A stretch of 64,000 nt of DNA. It comes from Halomonas shengliensis (lineage in GTDB: Bacteria; Pseudomonadota; Gammaproteobacteria; Pseudomonadales; Halomonadaceae). This document shows positions 32,880 through 43,401 of the stretch, piece by piece (position 1 is the first letter of the stretch; each line of letters opens with the position of its first letter). The position numbers and the translations under genes are program-made. Under the pieces are notes generated by a model, which saw nothing but the letters and a program-made list of their open reading frames with translations, was not told the DNA's origin and made no database searches. The stretch spans positions 434,001 to 498,000 of the forward strand of contig NZ_FNIV01000001.1 in assembly GCF_900104135.1 (NCBI RefSeq), written 5' to 3'.

Positions 32880-33604
32880 GCACTCTCCCCACGGTCGTCG
32901 AGCAGCACCGCGTCCAGCGCCGTGCGCATCATGTCGTCGAAGCTGCGCTCCCGGGCGGTGCTGTCCAGGGAGTCGCCCTTGAGGATATGGTCCGAGACGG
33001 TGCAGATGGTCGCCGCCCGGGCGCCGAACTCGGCGGCCACCCCGTAGAGGCCGGCGGCCTCCATCTCCACGCCGACGATCCCGTAGCGCCTGAGCAGCTC
33101 GGCGGTCTCGGGCCGCGGGTCGTAGAACAGGTCCGCCGAGAAGAGGTTGCCGACCCGGGCCGCGAGGCCCTGCGCCTCTGCCGCGTCGGCCAGCGCCCGG
33201 GTCAGGGCGAAGTCGGCGGTGGCGGCGAAGTCCATGCCGCCGAAGCGGGTGCGGTTGACCCCGGAATCGGTGCAGGCGCCCAGGCCGATCACCAGGTCGC
33301 GTACCTGCATGTCGTCGCGCACCGCGCCGCAGGAACCGACACGGATCAGGCGCCTCACGCCGTACTCGGTGATCAGCTCCTTGGCGTAGATCGAGACCGA
33401 GGGGATGCCCATGCCGTGGCCCATCACCGAGACCGCGCGGCCGCGGTAGGTGCCGGTGTAGCCGGCCATGTTGCGCACGGTGTTCACCTGGCGGACATCC
33501 TCCAGGTAGGTCTCGGCGATGTACCTGGCACGCAGCGGGTCGCCGGGCATCAGCACGCTGTCGGCGAAGTCGCCGGGGGCGGCGTCGATATGGGGCGTGG
33601 CCAT
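32876..33604 (-). CDS. deoD: purine-nucleoside phosphorylase
   Basis: 242 residues, close to the usual 239. Recognisable motifs are [18 protein letters not shown], phosphate-binding [22 protein letters not shown] and TVSDHI with the catalytic Asp. It splits purine (deoxy)nucleosides with phosphate. Two adjacent ATGs exist (33607 and 33604); the second has the better spacing from AGGAG. Overlaps the stop of deoB, so translation is coupled. Confidence 0.95.
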   Translation of the reverse strand: MATPHIDAAPGDFADSVLMPGDPLRARYIAETYLEDVRQVNTVRNMAGYTGTYRGRAVSVMGHGMGIPSVSIYAKELITEYGVRRLIRVGSCGAVRDDMQVRDLVIGLGACTDSGVNRTRFGGMDFAATADFALTRALADAAEAQGLAARVGNLFSADLFYDPRPETAELLRRYGIVGVEMEAAGLYGVAAEFGARAATICTVSDHILKGDSLDSTARERSFDDMMRTALDAVLLDDRGESA

Positions 33605-34875
33605 CATGGGGCTCCTGTGGCATCGGATTCGAGGAAGGAGGTGCCATCGGCGAAGGGCGGCAGGGCGAGCCACTCGGCGAGGCTCTGGCCGATGTCGGCG
33701 AAGGTCGCCCGCGCGCCGAGGGGGCCGGGGGTGAGGCCGCCGCCCAGCGCCAGCACCGGCACCTGCTCGCGGGTGTGGTCGGTGCCGGACCAGCTGGGGT
33801 CGCAGCCGTGGTCGGCGGTGAGGATCAGCAGGTCGTCGTCGCCGAGCCTTTCCAGCAGCTCGGGCAGGCGGGCATCGAAGGCCTCCAGCGCCGCGGCGTA
33901 GCCGGCCACGTCGCGGCGGTGGCCGTAGAGGGTGTCGAAGTCGACGAAGTTGGTCATCACCAGCGCGTGGCCCTCAGTCGCCTCCAGCGCCGCCAGGGTG
34001 GCGTCCATCAGGGCGTCGTGGCCGCTCGCCTTGACCGTGCGCGAGACCCCGCAGTGGGCGTAGATGTCGGCGATCTTGCCGATGGCGACCACCTCGCCGC
34101 CGTCGTCATGCAGCCGCTGCAGCAGGGTGGGCGAGGGCGGCTCGACGCTGTAGTCGCGGCGATTGGCCGTGCGCGTGAAGCCGGCCGCATCGCCGCCGGT
34201 CGGCTGTTCTCCAACAAAGGGGCGCGCGATCACCCGGCCGATGTTGTACGGCTCCAGCAGGCGGCGGGCGGTCTCGCACAGCGCGTAGAGCCGCTCCAGG
34301 CCGAAGGCCTCCTCGTGGGCGGCGATCTGGAACACCGAATCCCCCGAGGTGTAGACGATGGGCTTGCCGGTGGCGAGGTGCTCCTCGCCGAGCCGGGCGA
34401 TGATCTCGGTGCCAGAGGCGTGGCAGTCGCCCAGCACCCCGGGAAGCCCGGCCTCGCGCACCAGTGCCTCGAGCAGCTCGGGCGGGAAGCTCGCCTGCTC
34501 GTTGCGGAAGTAGCCCCACTCGAAGCGCACCGGTACCCCGGCGATCTCCCAGTGGCCGGAGGGGGTGTCCTTGCCCGAGGAGACCTCGGCGGCGTGGCCC
34601 CAGGCGCCGGCCACCTCGGCGGGGGGCGTCACCCCCTCGGCCCAGGCGCCGGTGGCGGCGCGGTGGGCATGGAAGAGCCCCAGCCGTGCCAGGTTCGGCA
34701 GCGCGAGGGGGCCTGCCCGGTTGGGGCCGTCGCATTCGCCCCGCGCGCAGGCGGCGGCGATATGGCCCAGGGTGTCGCTGCCCTGGTCAGCGAAGCGCGC
34801 GGCGTCGGGGCCGGCGCCGATGCCGAAGGAGTCGAGCACCACGAGGATGGCGCGGTGCGAGGTACCATGGGTCAT
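33604..34875 (-). CDS. deoB: phosphopentomutase
   Basis: 423 residues of the alkaline-phosphatase superfamily. Metal ligands are visible in [14 protein letters not shown] (N-terminus), GLFHAHRAA region, and [18 protein letters not shown] near the C-terminus. The phosphothreonine site is in [12 protein letters not shown]. It interconverts (deoxy)ribose-1- and 5-phosphates, linking the phosphorylases to DeoC. Its start overlaps the deoA stop by four bases. Confidence 0.95.
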   Translation of the reverse strand: MTHGTSHRAILVVLDSFGIGAGPDAARFADQGSDTLGHIAAACARGECDGPNRAGPLALPNLARLGLFHAHRAATGAWAEGVTPPAEVAGAWGHAAEVSSGKDTPSGHWEIAGVPVRFEWGYFRNEQASFPPELLEALVREAGLPGVLGDCHASGTEIIARLGEEHLATGKPIVYTSGDSVFQIAAHEEAFGLERLYALCETARRLLEPYNIGRVIARPFVGEQPTGGDAAGFTRTANRRDYSVEPPSPTLLQRLHDDGGEVVAIGKIADIYAHCGVSRTVKASGHDALMDATLAALEATEGHALVMTNFVDFDTLYGHRRDVAGYAAALEAFDARLPELLERLGDDDLLILTADHGCDPSWSGTDHTREQVPVLALGGGLTPGPLGARATFADIGQSLAEWLALPPFADGTSFLESDATGAP

Positions 34876-36212
34876 GGGGTCTCTCCCTGGAGGCGTTCCT
34901 GGATCAGCGTAGGCGCTGTGGCGGCGTCGTCGCCTACCACCATGGCCTCGCGCAGGGTGGCGGCGGCGCGTTCGGCGTCGGCACGGCTGGCGGCGTGGAC
35001 CAGCGCCAGCGGGCGCTCGCCGTCCACCGCCTCGCCGATGGCGGCGATGCCGGTGAGGCCCACCGCCGGGTCGATGGCCGCCCCCGGGGTGCGGCGTCCA
35101 CCGCCGAGCTCGACCACCGCCAGGCCCAGGGCGCGGGTGTCCAGGCGCTGGACGATGCCGGCGCGCTCGGGGCGCACGGCCAGCGTCACCGGTGCCTCGG
35201 GCAGGTGGTGGCCGGGGCGCTCGAGCAGGTCCGGCGGGCCGCCGAGGCCAGTCACCATGCGCGCGAAGCGCTCGGCGGCGGCCCCCGAGGCGAGCGCCGC
35301 CTCGAGCCGCGCCACGGCCGCGTCGCGGCTGTCGGCCAGGCCCCCGGCGATGAGCAGTTCGGCGGCCAGCTCGCGGGTCACCGACAGCAGGCGGCCGTCG
35401 CTCGCCTCGCCGCCGAGCAGGCGGATCGCCTCGTGCACCTCCACGGCGTTGCCGGCGCAGGGCGCCAGCGGCTGGCTCATGTCGGTGACCAGTGCCGTGG
35501 TCGGTGTGCCGGCGCGGGTCGCCACCCGGGCGATCGCCGCGGCGAGCTCCACGGATTGCTCATGGGTGGGCATGAAGGCGCCGCTACCGCTCTTGACGTC
35601 CATCACCAGGGCATCCAGCCCGCAGGCGAGCTTCTTGCCGAGGATCGAGGAGACGATCAGCGGCAGCGACTCCACCGTGGCGGTGACATCGCGGATGGCG
35701 TAGAGGCGGGCGTCGGCCGGGGCGAGCGCGGCGCTCTGGCCGACGATGGCCACCCCCACCTCGCGCACCAGGCGGCGGAAGGTGGCGGTCTCCGGGGTCA
35801 CCGAGTAGCCCGGGATCGCCTCGAGCTTGTCCAGGGTGCCGCCGGTGTGGCCGAGGCCGCGACCGGAGACCATGGGCACATGGCCGCCGCAGGCGGCGAC
35901 CCAGGGCCCCAGCACCAGCGAGACCAGGTCACCCACGCCGCCGGTGGAGTGCTTGTCGAGCACCGGGCCGGGCAGCTCCCAGGCGAGTGTCTGGCCGGAG
36001 TCACGGATCGCCGTGGTCAGCGCCACCGTCTCGGCCTCGTCCATGCCGTTGAGGAAGATCGCCATGGCCAGCGCCCCGACCTGGGCGTCGGAGAGTGTGC
36101 CGTCGGCGATGCCGGCCACCAGCTCGGCGATCGCCTCGGCGGAGAGCGCGCGGCCGTCGCGCTTGGCGCGGATCCGCTCCTGGGGCAGGGCGGGCGAAGG
36201 GGACGTGGGCAT
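34872..36212 (-). CDS. deoA: thymidine phosphorylase
   Basis: 446 residues. The family signature [19 protein letters not shown] is present near 120, together with [10 protein letters not shown] (phosphate loop, around 87) and [14 protein letters not shown]. It cleaves thymidine and deoxyuridine to base and deoxyribose-1-phosphate. The ATG shares one base with the deoC stop (TGATG). Confidence 0.95.
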   Translation of the reverse strand: MPTSPSPALPQERIRAKRDGRALSAEAIAELVAGIADGTLSDAQVGALAMAIFLNGMDEAETVALTTAIRDSGQTLAWELPGPVLDKHSTGGVGDLVSLVLGPWVAACGGHVPMVSGRGLGHTGGTLDKLEAIPGYSVTPETATFRRLVREVGVAIVGQSAALAPADARLYAIRDVTATVESLPLIVSSILGKKLACGLDALVMDVKSGSGAFMPTHEQSVELAAAIARVATRAGTPTTALVTDMSQPLAPCAGNAVEVHEAIRLLGGEASDGRLLSVTRELAAELLIAGGLADSRDAAVARLEAALASGAAAERFARMVTGLGGPPDLLERPGHHLPEAPVTLAVRPERAGIVQRLDTRALGLAVVELGGGRRTPGAAIDPAVGLTGIAAIGEAVDGERPLALVHAASRADAERAAATLREAMVVGDDAATAPTLIQERLQGETP

Positions 36213-36991
36213 CAGTAGCCTCCCTGGCTCCCGGCGGGGGCGACCGCCATCCCCAGGGTGACCAGCAGGTCGTCGAGCAGGCCCGAGGCGCCGAAACGGA
36301 AGTGCGCCGGGGTGATCCAGCTCGCGCCCATGATGCGCTCGGCCAGCGCCAGGTAGGCCTGGGCGTCCTCGGTGGTGCGCACCCCGCCGGCGGCCTTGAA
36401 GCCGATGTCACGGCCGCTGGCCCTGATCGCCTCGAGCAGGATCTCGGCGGCCTCCAGGGTGGCATTCACCGCCACCTTGCCGGTGGAGGTCTTGAGGAAG
36501 TCGGCGCCGCCCTCGATGGCGAGCTCCGCGGCGCGGCGGATCAGCGCCGGCTCCTTGAGCTCGCCGGTCTCCAGGATCACCTTGAGGGTGGCGTCGCCGC
36601 AGGCCTGGTGGCAGCAGGCGACCAGTTCGCGGCCGGTCTCCTCGTCGCCGGCCAGCAGGGCGCGATACGGGAAGACCACATCCACCTCGTCGGCGCCGGC
36701 GGCCACCGCCTCGCGGGTCTCGCGGGCGGCGGCCATGATGTCGTCGCCGCCGTGGGGGAAGTTGGTCACCGTGGCGATGCGTACCTGGCCCTCGAGGTCC
36801 AGCGCCTTGAGGGTGCGCCGGGCGGTGGTGACGAAGGCGGGGTAGACGCACACCGCGGCCGGGGTGCCGGCGGGGGTGCGCGCACGGCGGCACAGCGACT
36901 CGATGCTGCGGTCGCTGTCGTCGTCGTTGAGGCTGGTCAGGTCCATCAGCGCCAGCGCCTGGCGGGCGGCGCGCTTGAGGTCATCGGTCAT
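36212..36991 (-). CDS. deoC: deoxyribose-phosphate aldolase
   Basis: 259 residues, as in E. coli. The Schiff-base lysine is in [11 protein letters not shown], the proton-relay Lys in [11 protein letters not shown] and the Asp in [10 protein letters not shown]. It splits deoxyribose-5-phosphate to acetaldehyde and glyceraldehyde-3-phosphate. It is the first gene of the tightly overlapping deoC-A-B-D-cdd operon. A 16-bp direct repeat lies immediately upstream, between it and nupC. Confidence 0.96.
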   Translation of the reverse strand: MTDDLKRAARQALALMDLTSLNDDDSDRSIESLCRRARTPAGTPAAVCVYPAFVTTARRTLKALDLEGQVRIATVTNFPHGGDDIMAAARETREAVAAGADEVDVVFPYRALLAGDEETGRELVACCHQACGDATLKVILETGELKEPALIRRAAELAIEGGADFLKTSTGKVAVNATLEAAEILLEAIRASGRDIGFKAAGGVRTTEDAQAYLALAERIMGASWITPAHFRFGASGLLDDLLVTLGMAVAPAGSQGGY

Positions 36992-36999
36992 GTCGCATC

Positions 37000-37042
37000 C
37001 GTGTGTCGCGGAGAGTGTGGCGAGAGCGTGTGTCGCGGAGAG
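37000..37042. repeat. direct repeat between nupC and deoC
   Basis: CGTGTGTCGCGGAGAG occurs at 37000-37015 and again at 37027-37042. It lies 8 bp upstream of the deoC start. It could be a regulator site or a small duplication. Confidence 0.6.
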
Positions 37043-37079
37043 AGGCAGGGCGCCCGCCGTCGGGTGCCCTGCGGTGAGC

Positions 37080-38354
37080 CTAGCCCAGGGCCCCGAGGGC
37101 CAGGAAGAAGCCGGCGATGGAGGCCGACATCAGGTTGGAGAGGGTGCCGGCCAGCACCGCCTTGAGGCCGAAGCGGGCGATCTCGTGGCGGCGATTGGGG
37201 GCGATGCTGCCCAGGCCGCCGAGCAGGATGGCGATGGAGGAGAGGTTGGCGAAGCCGCACAGCGCGAACGACAGGATCGCCATGGTGTGCGGGGTCATCG
37301 CCTGGCCGGTGGCGGCCACCATCTGCTCGCCGTCCAGGTAGGGGGCCAGGTTGATGTAGGCCACGAACTCGTTGACCACCAGCTTCTGGCCGATGAAGGA
37401 GCCGGCCAGGGTGGCCTCCTCCCAGGGCACGCCGAGCAGGAAGGCGAGCGGCGCGAACAGCCAGCCGAGGATCCACTCCAGGCTCAGCCCCTCGAAGCCG
37501 ACCCAGCCGCCGATGCCGCCCAGCATGCCGTTGATCAGGGCGATCAGGCCGATGAAGGCGAGCAGCATGGCGCCGACGTTGGCGGCCAGCCTGAGTCCCG
37601 AGGTGGCCCCGGCGGCGGCGGCGTCCAGCACGTTGCTGGGCTTGTCCTCGTCCTCGTCGAGCTCCTCCTCGACCCTCGAGACGCTGTCCTCGGGGTCGCG
37701 GGTCTCGGGCATGATCAGCTTGGCGAACAGTAGCCCGCCCGGGGCGGCCATGAAGGAGGCGGCCACCAGGTACTCCATGGGGATGCCGAGTGCCGCATAG
37801 CCGGCCAGCACCGAGCCCGCCACCGAGGCGAGCCCGCCGCACATCACCGCGAACAGCTGCGAGGGGGTCATGCGGGCGATGAAGGGGCGCACCACCAGCG
37901 GCGCCTCGGTCTGGCCGACGAAGATGTTGGCGGTGGCGGAGAGTGACTCGGTGCGCGAGGTGCCCAGTGCCCTCTGCAGGGCACCGCCGAGGATGCGGAT
38001 GACCCACTGCATGATCCCCAGGTAGTAGAGCACGGCGATCAGCGACGAGAAGAAGATGATCACCGGCAGCACCTTGATGGCGAACACGAAGCCGACCTGG
38101 TCGACATCGGCGAGCCCGGCGAACAGGAAGTCGATGCCGTCATTGGCGTAGCTCACCACCTGGCTGACCGCCGCCGAGATGGTGTAGAGCACCGTCTGGC
38201 CGACGGGCACGTAGAGCACGAAGGCGCCGATGCCGGCCTGGATGGCGAAGGCGCCGACCACCGTGCGCAGGCGGATCGCGCGGCGATCGTAGGAGAAGAT
38301 CAGGGCGATGGCGATCAGGGTCACCATCCCGATGAGGCTCATGATGAGGGTCAT
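37080..38354 (-). CDS. nupC: concentrative nucleoside transporter
   Basis: 424 residues with about ten membrane helices. CNT-family motifs are visible: [13 protein letters not shown] (GQTEAP nucleoside-binding loop), [10 protein letters not shown], and [14 protein letters not shown] near the C-terminus. The central acidic loop ([14 protein letters not shown]) is cytoplasmic. It imports nucleosides using ions into the cytosol for the deo enzymes. It is downstream of tsx and upstream of deoC on the same strand; an 88-bp gap separates it from deoC. Confidence 0.93.
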   Translation of the reverse strand: MTLIMSLIGMVTLIAIALIFSYDRRAIRLRTVVGAFAIQAGIGAFVLYVPVGQTVLYTISAAVSQVVSYANDGIDFLFAGLADVDQVGFVFAIKVLPVIIFFSSLIAVLYYLGIMQWVIRILGGALQRALGTSRTESLSATANIFVGQTEAPLVVRPFIARMTPSQLFAVMCGGLASVAGSVLAGYAALGIPMEYLVAASFMAAPGGLLFAKLIMPETRDPEDSVSRVEEELDEDEDKPSNVLDAAAAGATSGLRLAANVGAMLLAFIGLIALINGMLGGIGGWVGFEGLSLEWILGWLFAPLAFLLGVPWEEATLAGSFIGQKLVVNEFVAYINLAPYLDGEQMVAATGQAMTPHTMAILSFALCGFANLSSIAILLGGLGSIAPNRRHEIARFGLKAVLAGTLSNLMSASIAGFFLALGALG

Positions 38355-38370
38355 GCGGATCCCCTTTGCC

Positions 38371-39177
38371 TTACAGCAGGTTGAGCTTGAGGGTGTAGAT
38401 CATGGCGTTCTGGTACTGGCCCGGGGTGCCCAGCTTCTCATCGGAGTAGCGATACTGCACGCCCGCGGTGAGGCGGTCATGGGGGTGCCACCACAGGCTG
38501 AGAGCGCCGTTGGTGCCCACCGCGTCGGCCTTGTCGCCCACGTAGTTCTGCGTGAGGTAGTCGTCGTCGCGGCCGAAGGTCTGCTCGTGCCAGTTGGTGA
38601 CGCTGAACGCCTGGCCGAAGGCGCTGAAGTCGTAGCCCGCCACCCAGCCGGCCATGAAGCCGTTCATGCCGGTATAGCCGTCGCTCTGCACCCGGGCCAC
38701 GCCCAGGAAGGGCTTGATCCACAGGCCATTGGCGAAGGTGTGGCGATAGCCCAGGCCGAGGATCTGGTCCTGCTCGCGGGCGTCGTAGCCGTAGTCGCGG
38801 AAGTCGTAGACATGGGCGTAGAGGGAGAAGGGCGACTCGCCCAGGTAGAGGTGCGAGGTGACCTTGCCGGCGGTGCGGAAGTTGTCCTTGCCGCCGCTCT
38901 CCTCGTCGAACTGGTCGTTGCCCGGGTTCTCGAAGTCGAAGAAGCCGTAGAATTCGCCCCACTCGTAGCCCAGCCCACCCTCGAGCTCGAGGTAGAGGAA
39001 GTCGCCCTTGGCAGCGTTGTCGGCGGTGCGGGCCTCGGTGCCGTCGGACCAGTCGAGGTAGTTGGCCGAGACGTTGGCGAAGGACCACCGCGGGCCCTCG
39101 GCCATGGCGGTGAAGGGCACGGCGGCGAGCAGCAGGCCGCCGGCCAGGGTCGGGAGATGACGCGGGGAATCCATCAT
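38371..39177 (-). CDS. Tsx-like outer-membrane nucleoside channel
   Basis: 268 residues with a signal peptide ending near AMAEG (about residue 26). The mature protein has alternating aromatic beta strands typical of a 12-stranded Tsx barrel: [31 protein letters not shown] and [14 protein letters not shown] at the C-terminus. [16 protein letters not shown] is also Tsx-like. It would pass nucleosides to NupC. It is the first gene transcribed from the DeoR-operator region. Confidence 0.85.
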   Translation of the reverse strand: MMDSPRHLPTLAGGLLLAAVPFTAMAEGPRWSFANVSANYLDWSDGTEARTADNAAKGDFLYLELEGGLGYEWGEFYGFFDFENPGNDQFDEESGGKDNFRTAGKVTSHLYLGESPFSLYAHVYDFRDYGYDAREQDQILGLGYRHTFANGLWIKPFLGVARVQSDGYTGMNGFMAGWVAGYDFSAFGQAFSVTNWHEQTFGRDDDYLTQNYVGDKADAVGTNGALSLWWHPHDRLTAGVQYRYSDEKLGTPGQYQNAMIYTLKLNLL

Positions 39178-39231
39178 GTCATGTTCCGGTGTTGTGGTTG
39201 TGGGGTAAGGCGTTGCCTGGCTTTCGTGAAA

Positions 39232-39237
39232 ATTATA
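39232..39237 (-). promoter_or_regulatory. -10 element of the tsx-nupC-deo promoter
   Basis: The minus strand reads TATAAT, a perfect -10. The -35 area, 17 bp upstream (GTTAGA), is weak and lies inside the DeoR operator, as expected for a repressed promoter. Confidence 0.5.
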
Positions 39238-39261
39238 ACAGCCAGTGTTATTTTTCTAACA
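39235..39261. promoter_or_regulatory. DeoR operator region
   Basis: TGTTATTTTTCTAACA at 39246-39261 matches the E. coli DeoR palindrome TGTTAGAA/TTCTAACA in 13 of 16 positions. It overlaps a second perfect inverted repeat, ATAACA and TGTTAT (39235-39240 and 39246-39251). Confidence 0.65.
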
Positions 39262-39289
39262 TTTTCTATCTTAACGGGGCTTCGGATTC

Positions 39290-40042
39290 ATGAACGAACG
39301 CAGCGCACGTCGACTGGCCTGCCTGGCCGAGGCGCTGGCCGAACGGGGCAGCCTGCACCTGGCGGAGGCGGCGACGCTGTGTGGCGTCTCGGAGATGACG
39401 ATCCGCCGCGACCTGGCCGCGGGCGATGGCGAGCTGGTGCTGATGGGCGGGCACCTGGTGCGGGCCGCCGACCCGCGCTACGCCCCGGCCTACGACCTGG
39501 ACGACCAGCGCGATCGCCAGGCGGCGGCCAAGCGGGCGCTGTGCCGACGCGCGGCGGCGCGGGTGGAGGAGGGCGACACCCTGTTCATCGACTGTGGTAC
39601 CACCCTGATGCCGCTGGTGGCGGAGCTGGCCGGGTTTCGCGAACTCACCGTGGTGACCTATGCGCTCAATGTGGCCAATGCCGTGGCGCGCCATCCCGGG
39701 CTGCGCCTGGTGCTGCTGGGTGGACTCTATCATCCCGCCTCGCAGTCCTTCGGCGACGATGACATGGCTCGGGTGGTGGCCCGGCTGGGCATCAACCGTG
39801 CCTTCCTCTCCGCGGCCGGGGTTCACCCCCGCCATGGGCTGAGCTGTTTCCACTTCCATGAGGTGGCCCCCAAGCGGGCCGCCATCGGCGCCGCCGACGA
39901 ACGTATCCTGGTGGCCGATGCCACCAAGCTGGGGGTGATCCGTCCGGCGCGCTTCGCCGAGCTCGAGGAGATCGACCTGCTGGTCAGCGACGCCGAGCCG
40001 TCGCGGCTGCCCCGCGGGGTGGCGAGCCTGGCTCCGGCGTGA
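39290..40042 (+). CDS. deoR: DeoR-type deoxyribonucleoside repressor
   Basis: 250 residues, like E. coli DeoR. The N-terminal helix-turn-helix is HLAEAATLCGVSEMTIRRDLA, and the sugar-isomerase-like effector domain has DTLFIDCGTTLMPLVAEL (near 100) and FLSAAGVHPRHGLSC. It senses deoxyribose-5-phosphate. It is divergent from tsx-nupC-deo and very probably represses them through the operator between. No strong ribosome-binding site precedes the ATG at 39290. Confidence 0.88.
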   Translation: MNERSARRLACLAEALAERGSLHLAEAATLCGVSEMTIRRDLAAGDGELVLMGGHLVRAADPRYAPAYDLDDQRDRQAAAKRALCRRAAARVEEGDTLFIDCGTTLMPLVAELAGFRELTVVTYALNVANAVARHPGLRLVLLGGLYHPASQSFGDDDMARVVARLGINRAFLSAAGVHPRHGLSCFHFHEVAPKRAAIGAADERILVADATKLGVIRPARFAELEEIDLLVSDAEPSRLPRGVASLAPA

Positions 40043-40140
40043 GTCGAAGCGTTGGCGGAACCTGGCCTGGATCAAGGCGAAGCGGCGAGGCGCTTGCTAT
40101 GTTGTGATCGTGACCCCCTGAAACCTTCCGGAGAACATCG

Positions 40141-40818
40141 ATGCAAGCCGCCGACATCATGACCCGCAACGTCATCACCGTGAGCCCTGACAGCGAGGTA
40201 CGCGAGATCGCCAGCCTGCTGCTGGAGCACGGCATCAGCGCCGTGCCGGTGGTGGACGCTGCCGACAAGGTGCTGGGCATCGTCAGCGAGGGCGACCTGA
40301 TCCGTCGGGTCGAGGATGACAAGCGCAAGTCCTGGTGGCTGCGGCTGTTCGTCGTCAACGATCCCGGTGAATACGTCAAGTCCCACGGCCGCCGCGCCCA
40401 CGAGATCATGACCCCCGACCCGCTCACCATCGCCGAGGACACCCCGCTGGCGCAGATCTCGCGCCTGCTCGAGAAGCATCACATCAAGCGGGTGCCGGTG
40501 GTTAAGGCCGGCAAGCTGGTCGGCATCGTCAGTCGCGCCAACCTGCTGCAGGGCTTCGCCGTGGCCGGTCCCGAGGCGACCGCCAGCGCCGACGACCGCG
40601 AGATCCGCGAGGCGATCCACAAGGAGATCGACGAGAACACCGGGGTGCTGGTCGACCGCATCAACGTCATCGTCAGCCAGGGCAAGGTCGAGCTGTGGGG
40701 CCTGGTGGAGAGCGACCAGGAGCGCATGGCGGTGCAGGTGGCGGCGGAGAACGCCGCCGGGGTCAAGGAGGTGAAGAACAACCTCGGCTATGTGCCGCGG
40801 GGCTTCGGCGCCGCCTGA
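40141..40818 (+). CDS. CBS-domain pair with BON domain
   Basis: 225 residues. Two CBS motifs: MTRNVITVSPDSEVREIASL ending GIVSEGDLIRR, and EIMTPDPLTIAEDTPLAQIS ending GIVSRANLL. They form an adenosine-ligand sensor module. The last 75 residues are a BON domain (LVDRINVIVSQGKVELWGLV), which usually binds lipid or hydrophobic surfaces. The protein is soluble. Stand-alone CBS-BON proteins have no firm function. GGAG precedes the ATG, and a strong terminator follows at 40839. Confidence 0.87.
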   Translation: MQAADIMTRNVITVSPDSEVREIASLLLEHGISAVPVVDAADKVLGIVSEGDLIRRVEDDKRKSWWLRLFVVNDPGEYVKSHGRRAHEIMTPDPLTIAEDTPLAQISRLLEKHHIKRVPVVKAGKLVGIVSRANLLQGFAVAGPEATASADDREIREAIHKEIDENTGVLVDRINVIVSQGKVELWGLVESDQERMAVQVAAENAAGVKEVKNNLGYVPRGFGAA

Positions 40819-40838
40819 GGGCAGGCGCTGACAGGCGC

Positions 40839-40866
40839 AAAGGGGCGGCCGATCGGCCGCCCCTTT
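40839..40866. terminator. bidirectional terminator
   Basis: A perfect palindrome: AAAGGGGCGGCC, centre GATC, GGCCGCCCCTTT. It has A and T tails at both sides and serves the CBS-BON gene and the convergent aminotransferase gene. Confidence 0.85.
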
Positions 40867-40929
40867 GCTGTGCTGGTGCTGGTGCTGTCGCCGGCGCGGC
40901 GTCATGCCGGGCGCGGCGGCCCTGCCGCC

Positions 40930-42084
40930 TCAGGCCTCGTCGGGCGTCGCCTGGACGGGCTCGGCGATCCGCTCCAGCGCGCGACGCAGGGTGTCGGTGG
41001 TGCGCTGGTGATGGTGCAGCTTCTCCAGGCCGAACAGCCCGATGCGGAAGCTCTGGTAGTCCTCGCCCTCGTCGCACTTGAGCGGTACGCCGCCGGCGAT
41101 CTGCAGGCCCGCCTCGGCGAAGCGTCCCACGATGCCGGGATCGTCCGTGTAGCAGACCACCACGCCGGGTGCCTCGTAGCCGGGGGCGGCGACGCTCTTG
41201 AAGCCGAATTCCGCCAGCACCTCGCGCACCTCGCTGCCCAGTTGGCGCTGCTCTTCGCGCACCCGGTCGAGGCCGTAGGCCTCGGTCTCGAGCATCACGT
41301 CACGCAGCCGCACCAGGCCGTCGGTGGGCAGAGTGGCGTGGTAGGCGTGGCCGCCCGCCTCGTAGGTCTCCATGATCGACAGCCACTTCTTGAGGTCGCA
41401 GGCGAAGCTGGTGCTGGTGGTCTCCTCGATGGTCTCCCGGGCCAGCCGCGAGAGCATCACCATGGCGCAGCATGGCGAGGCGCTCCAGCCCTTCTGGGGG
41501 GCGCTGATCAGCACGTCGACGCCGAGGTCCTGCATGTCGACCCACATGGCGCCGGAGGCGATGCAGTCGAGCACCAGCAGGCCGCCCTCCTCGTGGATGG
41601 CATCGGCCACCTGGCGGATGTAGTCGTCCGGCAGCATCATGCCCGAGGCCGTCTCGACGTGGGGGGCGAAGACGATGTCGGGCTGCATGTCGCGGATGGC
41701 GTCGATCACGTCCTGCAGCGGTGCGGGGGCGAAGGGCGAGGTGGAGTCGTCCTCGTCCAGGCGACGCGCCTTGCGCACGTTGATGTCGGCGGGGATGTGG
41801 CCCATCTCGAGGATCTGGCTCCAGCGGAAGCTGAACCAGCCGTTGCGCAGCACCAGCGCGCGGCGCCCCTTGGTGAACTGGCGGGCCACCGCCTCCATGC
41901 CGAAGGTGCCGCTGCCGGGGACGATCACCGCGCTGTGGGCGTTGTAGACCTCCTTCAGGTGCGAGGAGAGGTCGCGCATCACTTCCTGGAAGCGGGCGGA
42001 CATATGGTTCAGCGAGCGGTCGGTGTAGACCACCGAGTACTCCAGCAGACCCTCGGGGTCGACGTCGGGAAGCAGACCGGGCAT
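40930..42084 (-). CDS. class-V aminotransferase (alanine-glyoxylate type)
   Basis: 384 residues of the PLP-dependent class V fold. The Schiff-base Lys is in LISAPQKGWSASP, phosphate-binding VPGSGTFGMEAVAR lies near 60, and LVLDCIASGAMWVDMQ contains the Asp that contacts the pyridine. The active site resembles the alanine-glyoxylate/serine-pyruvate group, but the exact donor is uncertain. It is divergent from the potA-like gene, which hints at a role in using the transported compound. GGAG lies 6 nt before the ATG at 42084. Confidence 0.85.
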   Translation of the reverse strand: MPGLLPDVDPEGLLEYSVVYTDRSLNHMSARFQEVMRDLSSHLKEVYNAHSAVIVPGSGTFGMEAVARQFTKGRRALVLRNGWFSFRWSQILEMGHIPADINVRKARRLDEDDSTSPFAPAPLQDVIDAIRDMQPDIVFAPHVETASGMMLPDDYIRQVADAIHEEGGLLVLDCIASGAMWVDMQDLGVDVLISAPQKGWSASPCCAMVMLSRLARETIEETTSTSFACDLKKWLSIMETYEAGGHAYHATLPTDGLVRLRDVMLETEAYGLDRVREEQRQLGSEVREVLAEFGFKSVAAPGYEAPGVVVCYTDDPGIVGRFAEAGLQIAGGVPLKCDEGEDYQSFRIGLFGLEKLHHHQRTTDTLRRALERIAEPVQATPDEA

Positions 42085-42294
42085 CTCGTTCTCCGTGTTG
42101 GTTCCAGCCTTGCGCGGCCAGGCCGCGGGTACCTCAAGCATATTCCCATTGCCGGGCCGGGGCCAGCCGTGGCGGCGCTCTGGGGCGCTGCGTTAATGCA
42201 GCGTCGAGCCACTGCTTGACGGCGACGATGTCTGCGCCTAGCTTGGAATTTGGACATTTTCTATAAACGTCATGATTTTTAGCCGGGAGCCCCC

Positions 42295-43401
42295 ATGCCC
42301 GACAACGACAATGATGCCAAGGCTCCGCTGATCCGCTTCGCCGGCGTGCAGAAGACCTACGATGGCGAGTCCCTGGTGGTGAAGGATCTCAACCTGACCA
42401 TCGCCGAGGGCGAGTTCGTGACGCTGCTGGGCCCTTCGGGATCGGGCAAGACCACCTGCCTGATGATGCTGGCGGGGTTCGAGAACCCCACCGGCGGCGA
42501 TATCTTCCTGGGCGAGCAGCGCCTCAACCGCGTGCCGCCGCACAAGCGCAACTTCGGCATGGTGTTCCAGAACTACGCGCTCTTTCCCCACATGACGGTC
42601 GAGGAGAACATCCGCTACCCGCTCAAGACTCGTGGCCTGCCGGCGGACGAGGCCCGGCGCAAGGTGGCGGAGATCCTCGAGATGATCCAGCTGATCGAAT
42701 TCGCCAGGCGCCGCCCCGGCCAGCTCTCCGGCGGCCAGCAGCAGCGCGTGGCCCTGGCCAGGGCGCTGGTCTTCGAGCCCCAGCTGGTGCTGATGGACGA
42801 GCCGCTGGGGGCCCTCGACAAGCAGCTGCGCGAGCAGATGCAACTGGAGATCAAGCACCTGCACGAGACGCTGGGGCTGACCGTGGTCTTCGTCACCCAT
42901 GACCAGGGTGAGGCGCTGACCATGTCGGACCGCGTGGCGGTCTTCAACGACGGGGTGATCCAGCAGATCGACACGCCGAGCAACCTCTACGAGTACCCGG
43001 CGAACTCCTTCGTGGCCCAGTTCATCGGCGAGAACAACACCCTCGATGGCGTCGTGGAGTCGGTGGAGGGGCGCCGCTGCCGGGCCCGCTTCGGCGACGA
43101 CCTGACCACCGGCGCCCTGCTGGGCCCCGGCCTCGGCGCGGGACAGGCCACGCGGCTGTCGATCCGCCCGGAGCGGGTCAAGCTCGATGGCGCGGCGAAG
43201 GGGCTGCCCAACCGCCTGCGCGCCCGGGTGCACGAGTTCATCTACCTGGGCGACCACCTGCGCGTGCGCTGTGCGCTGCCGGGCAACGATGACTTCGTGG
43301 CCCGGGTGCCGGTGGACGACTTCGACCCGCGGCTGCGTCCCGGCGACGATGTCGAGCTGGGCTGGCGCGACGACGACGTGCGCGCCCTGGATGCGTCCTG
43401 A
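42295..43401 (+). CDS. potA: ABC transporter ATP-binding protein (PotA-like)
   Basis: 368 residues. Walker A is GPSGSGKTTC (about 50-59), the Q-loop is MVFQNYALFPHM, the signature LSGGQQQRVALARAL and Walker B LVLMDEPLGALD. The C-terminal part (about 270-365) is a TOBE domain. It powers the PotBC-like permease pair encoded downstream. The order A-D-B-C and full set of components support a polyamine or similar cationic-amine importer. Confidence 0.92.
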   Translation: MPDNDNDAKAPLIRFAGVQKTYDGESLVVKDLNLTIAEGEFVTLLGPSGSGKTTCLMMLAGFENPTGGDIFLGEQRLNRVPPHKRNFGMVFQNYALFPHMTVEENIRYPLKTRGLPADEARRKVAEILEMIQLIEFARRRPGQLSGGQQQRVALARALVFEPQLVLMDEPLGALDKQLREQMQLEIKHLHETLGLTVVFVTHDQGEALTMSDRVAVFNDGVIQQIDTPSNLYEYPANSFVAQFIGENNTLDGVVESVEGRRCRARFGDDLTTGALLGPGLGAGQATRLSIRPERVKLDGAAKGLPNRLRARVHEFIYLGDHLRVRCALPGNDDFVARVPVDDFDPRLRPGDDVELGWRDDDVRALDAS

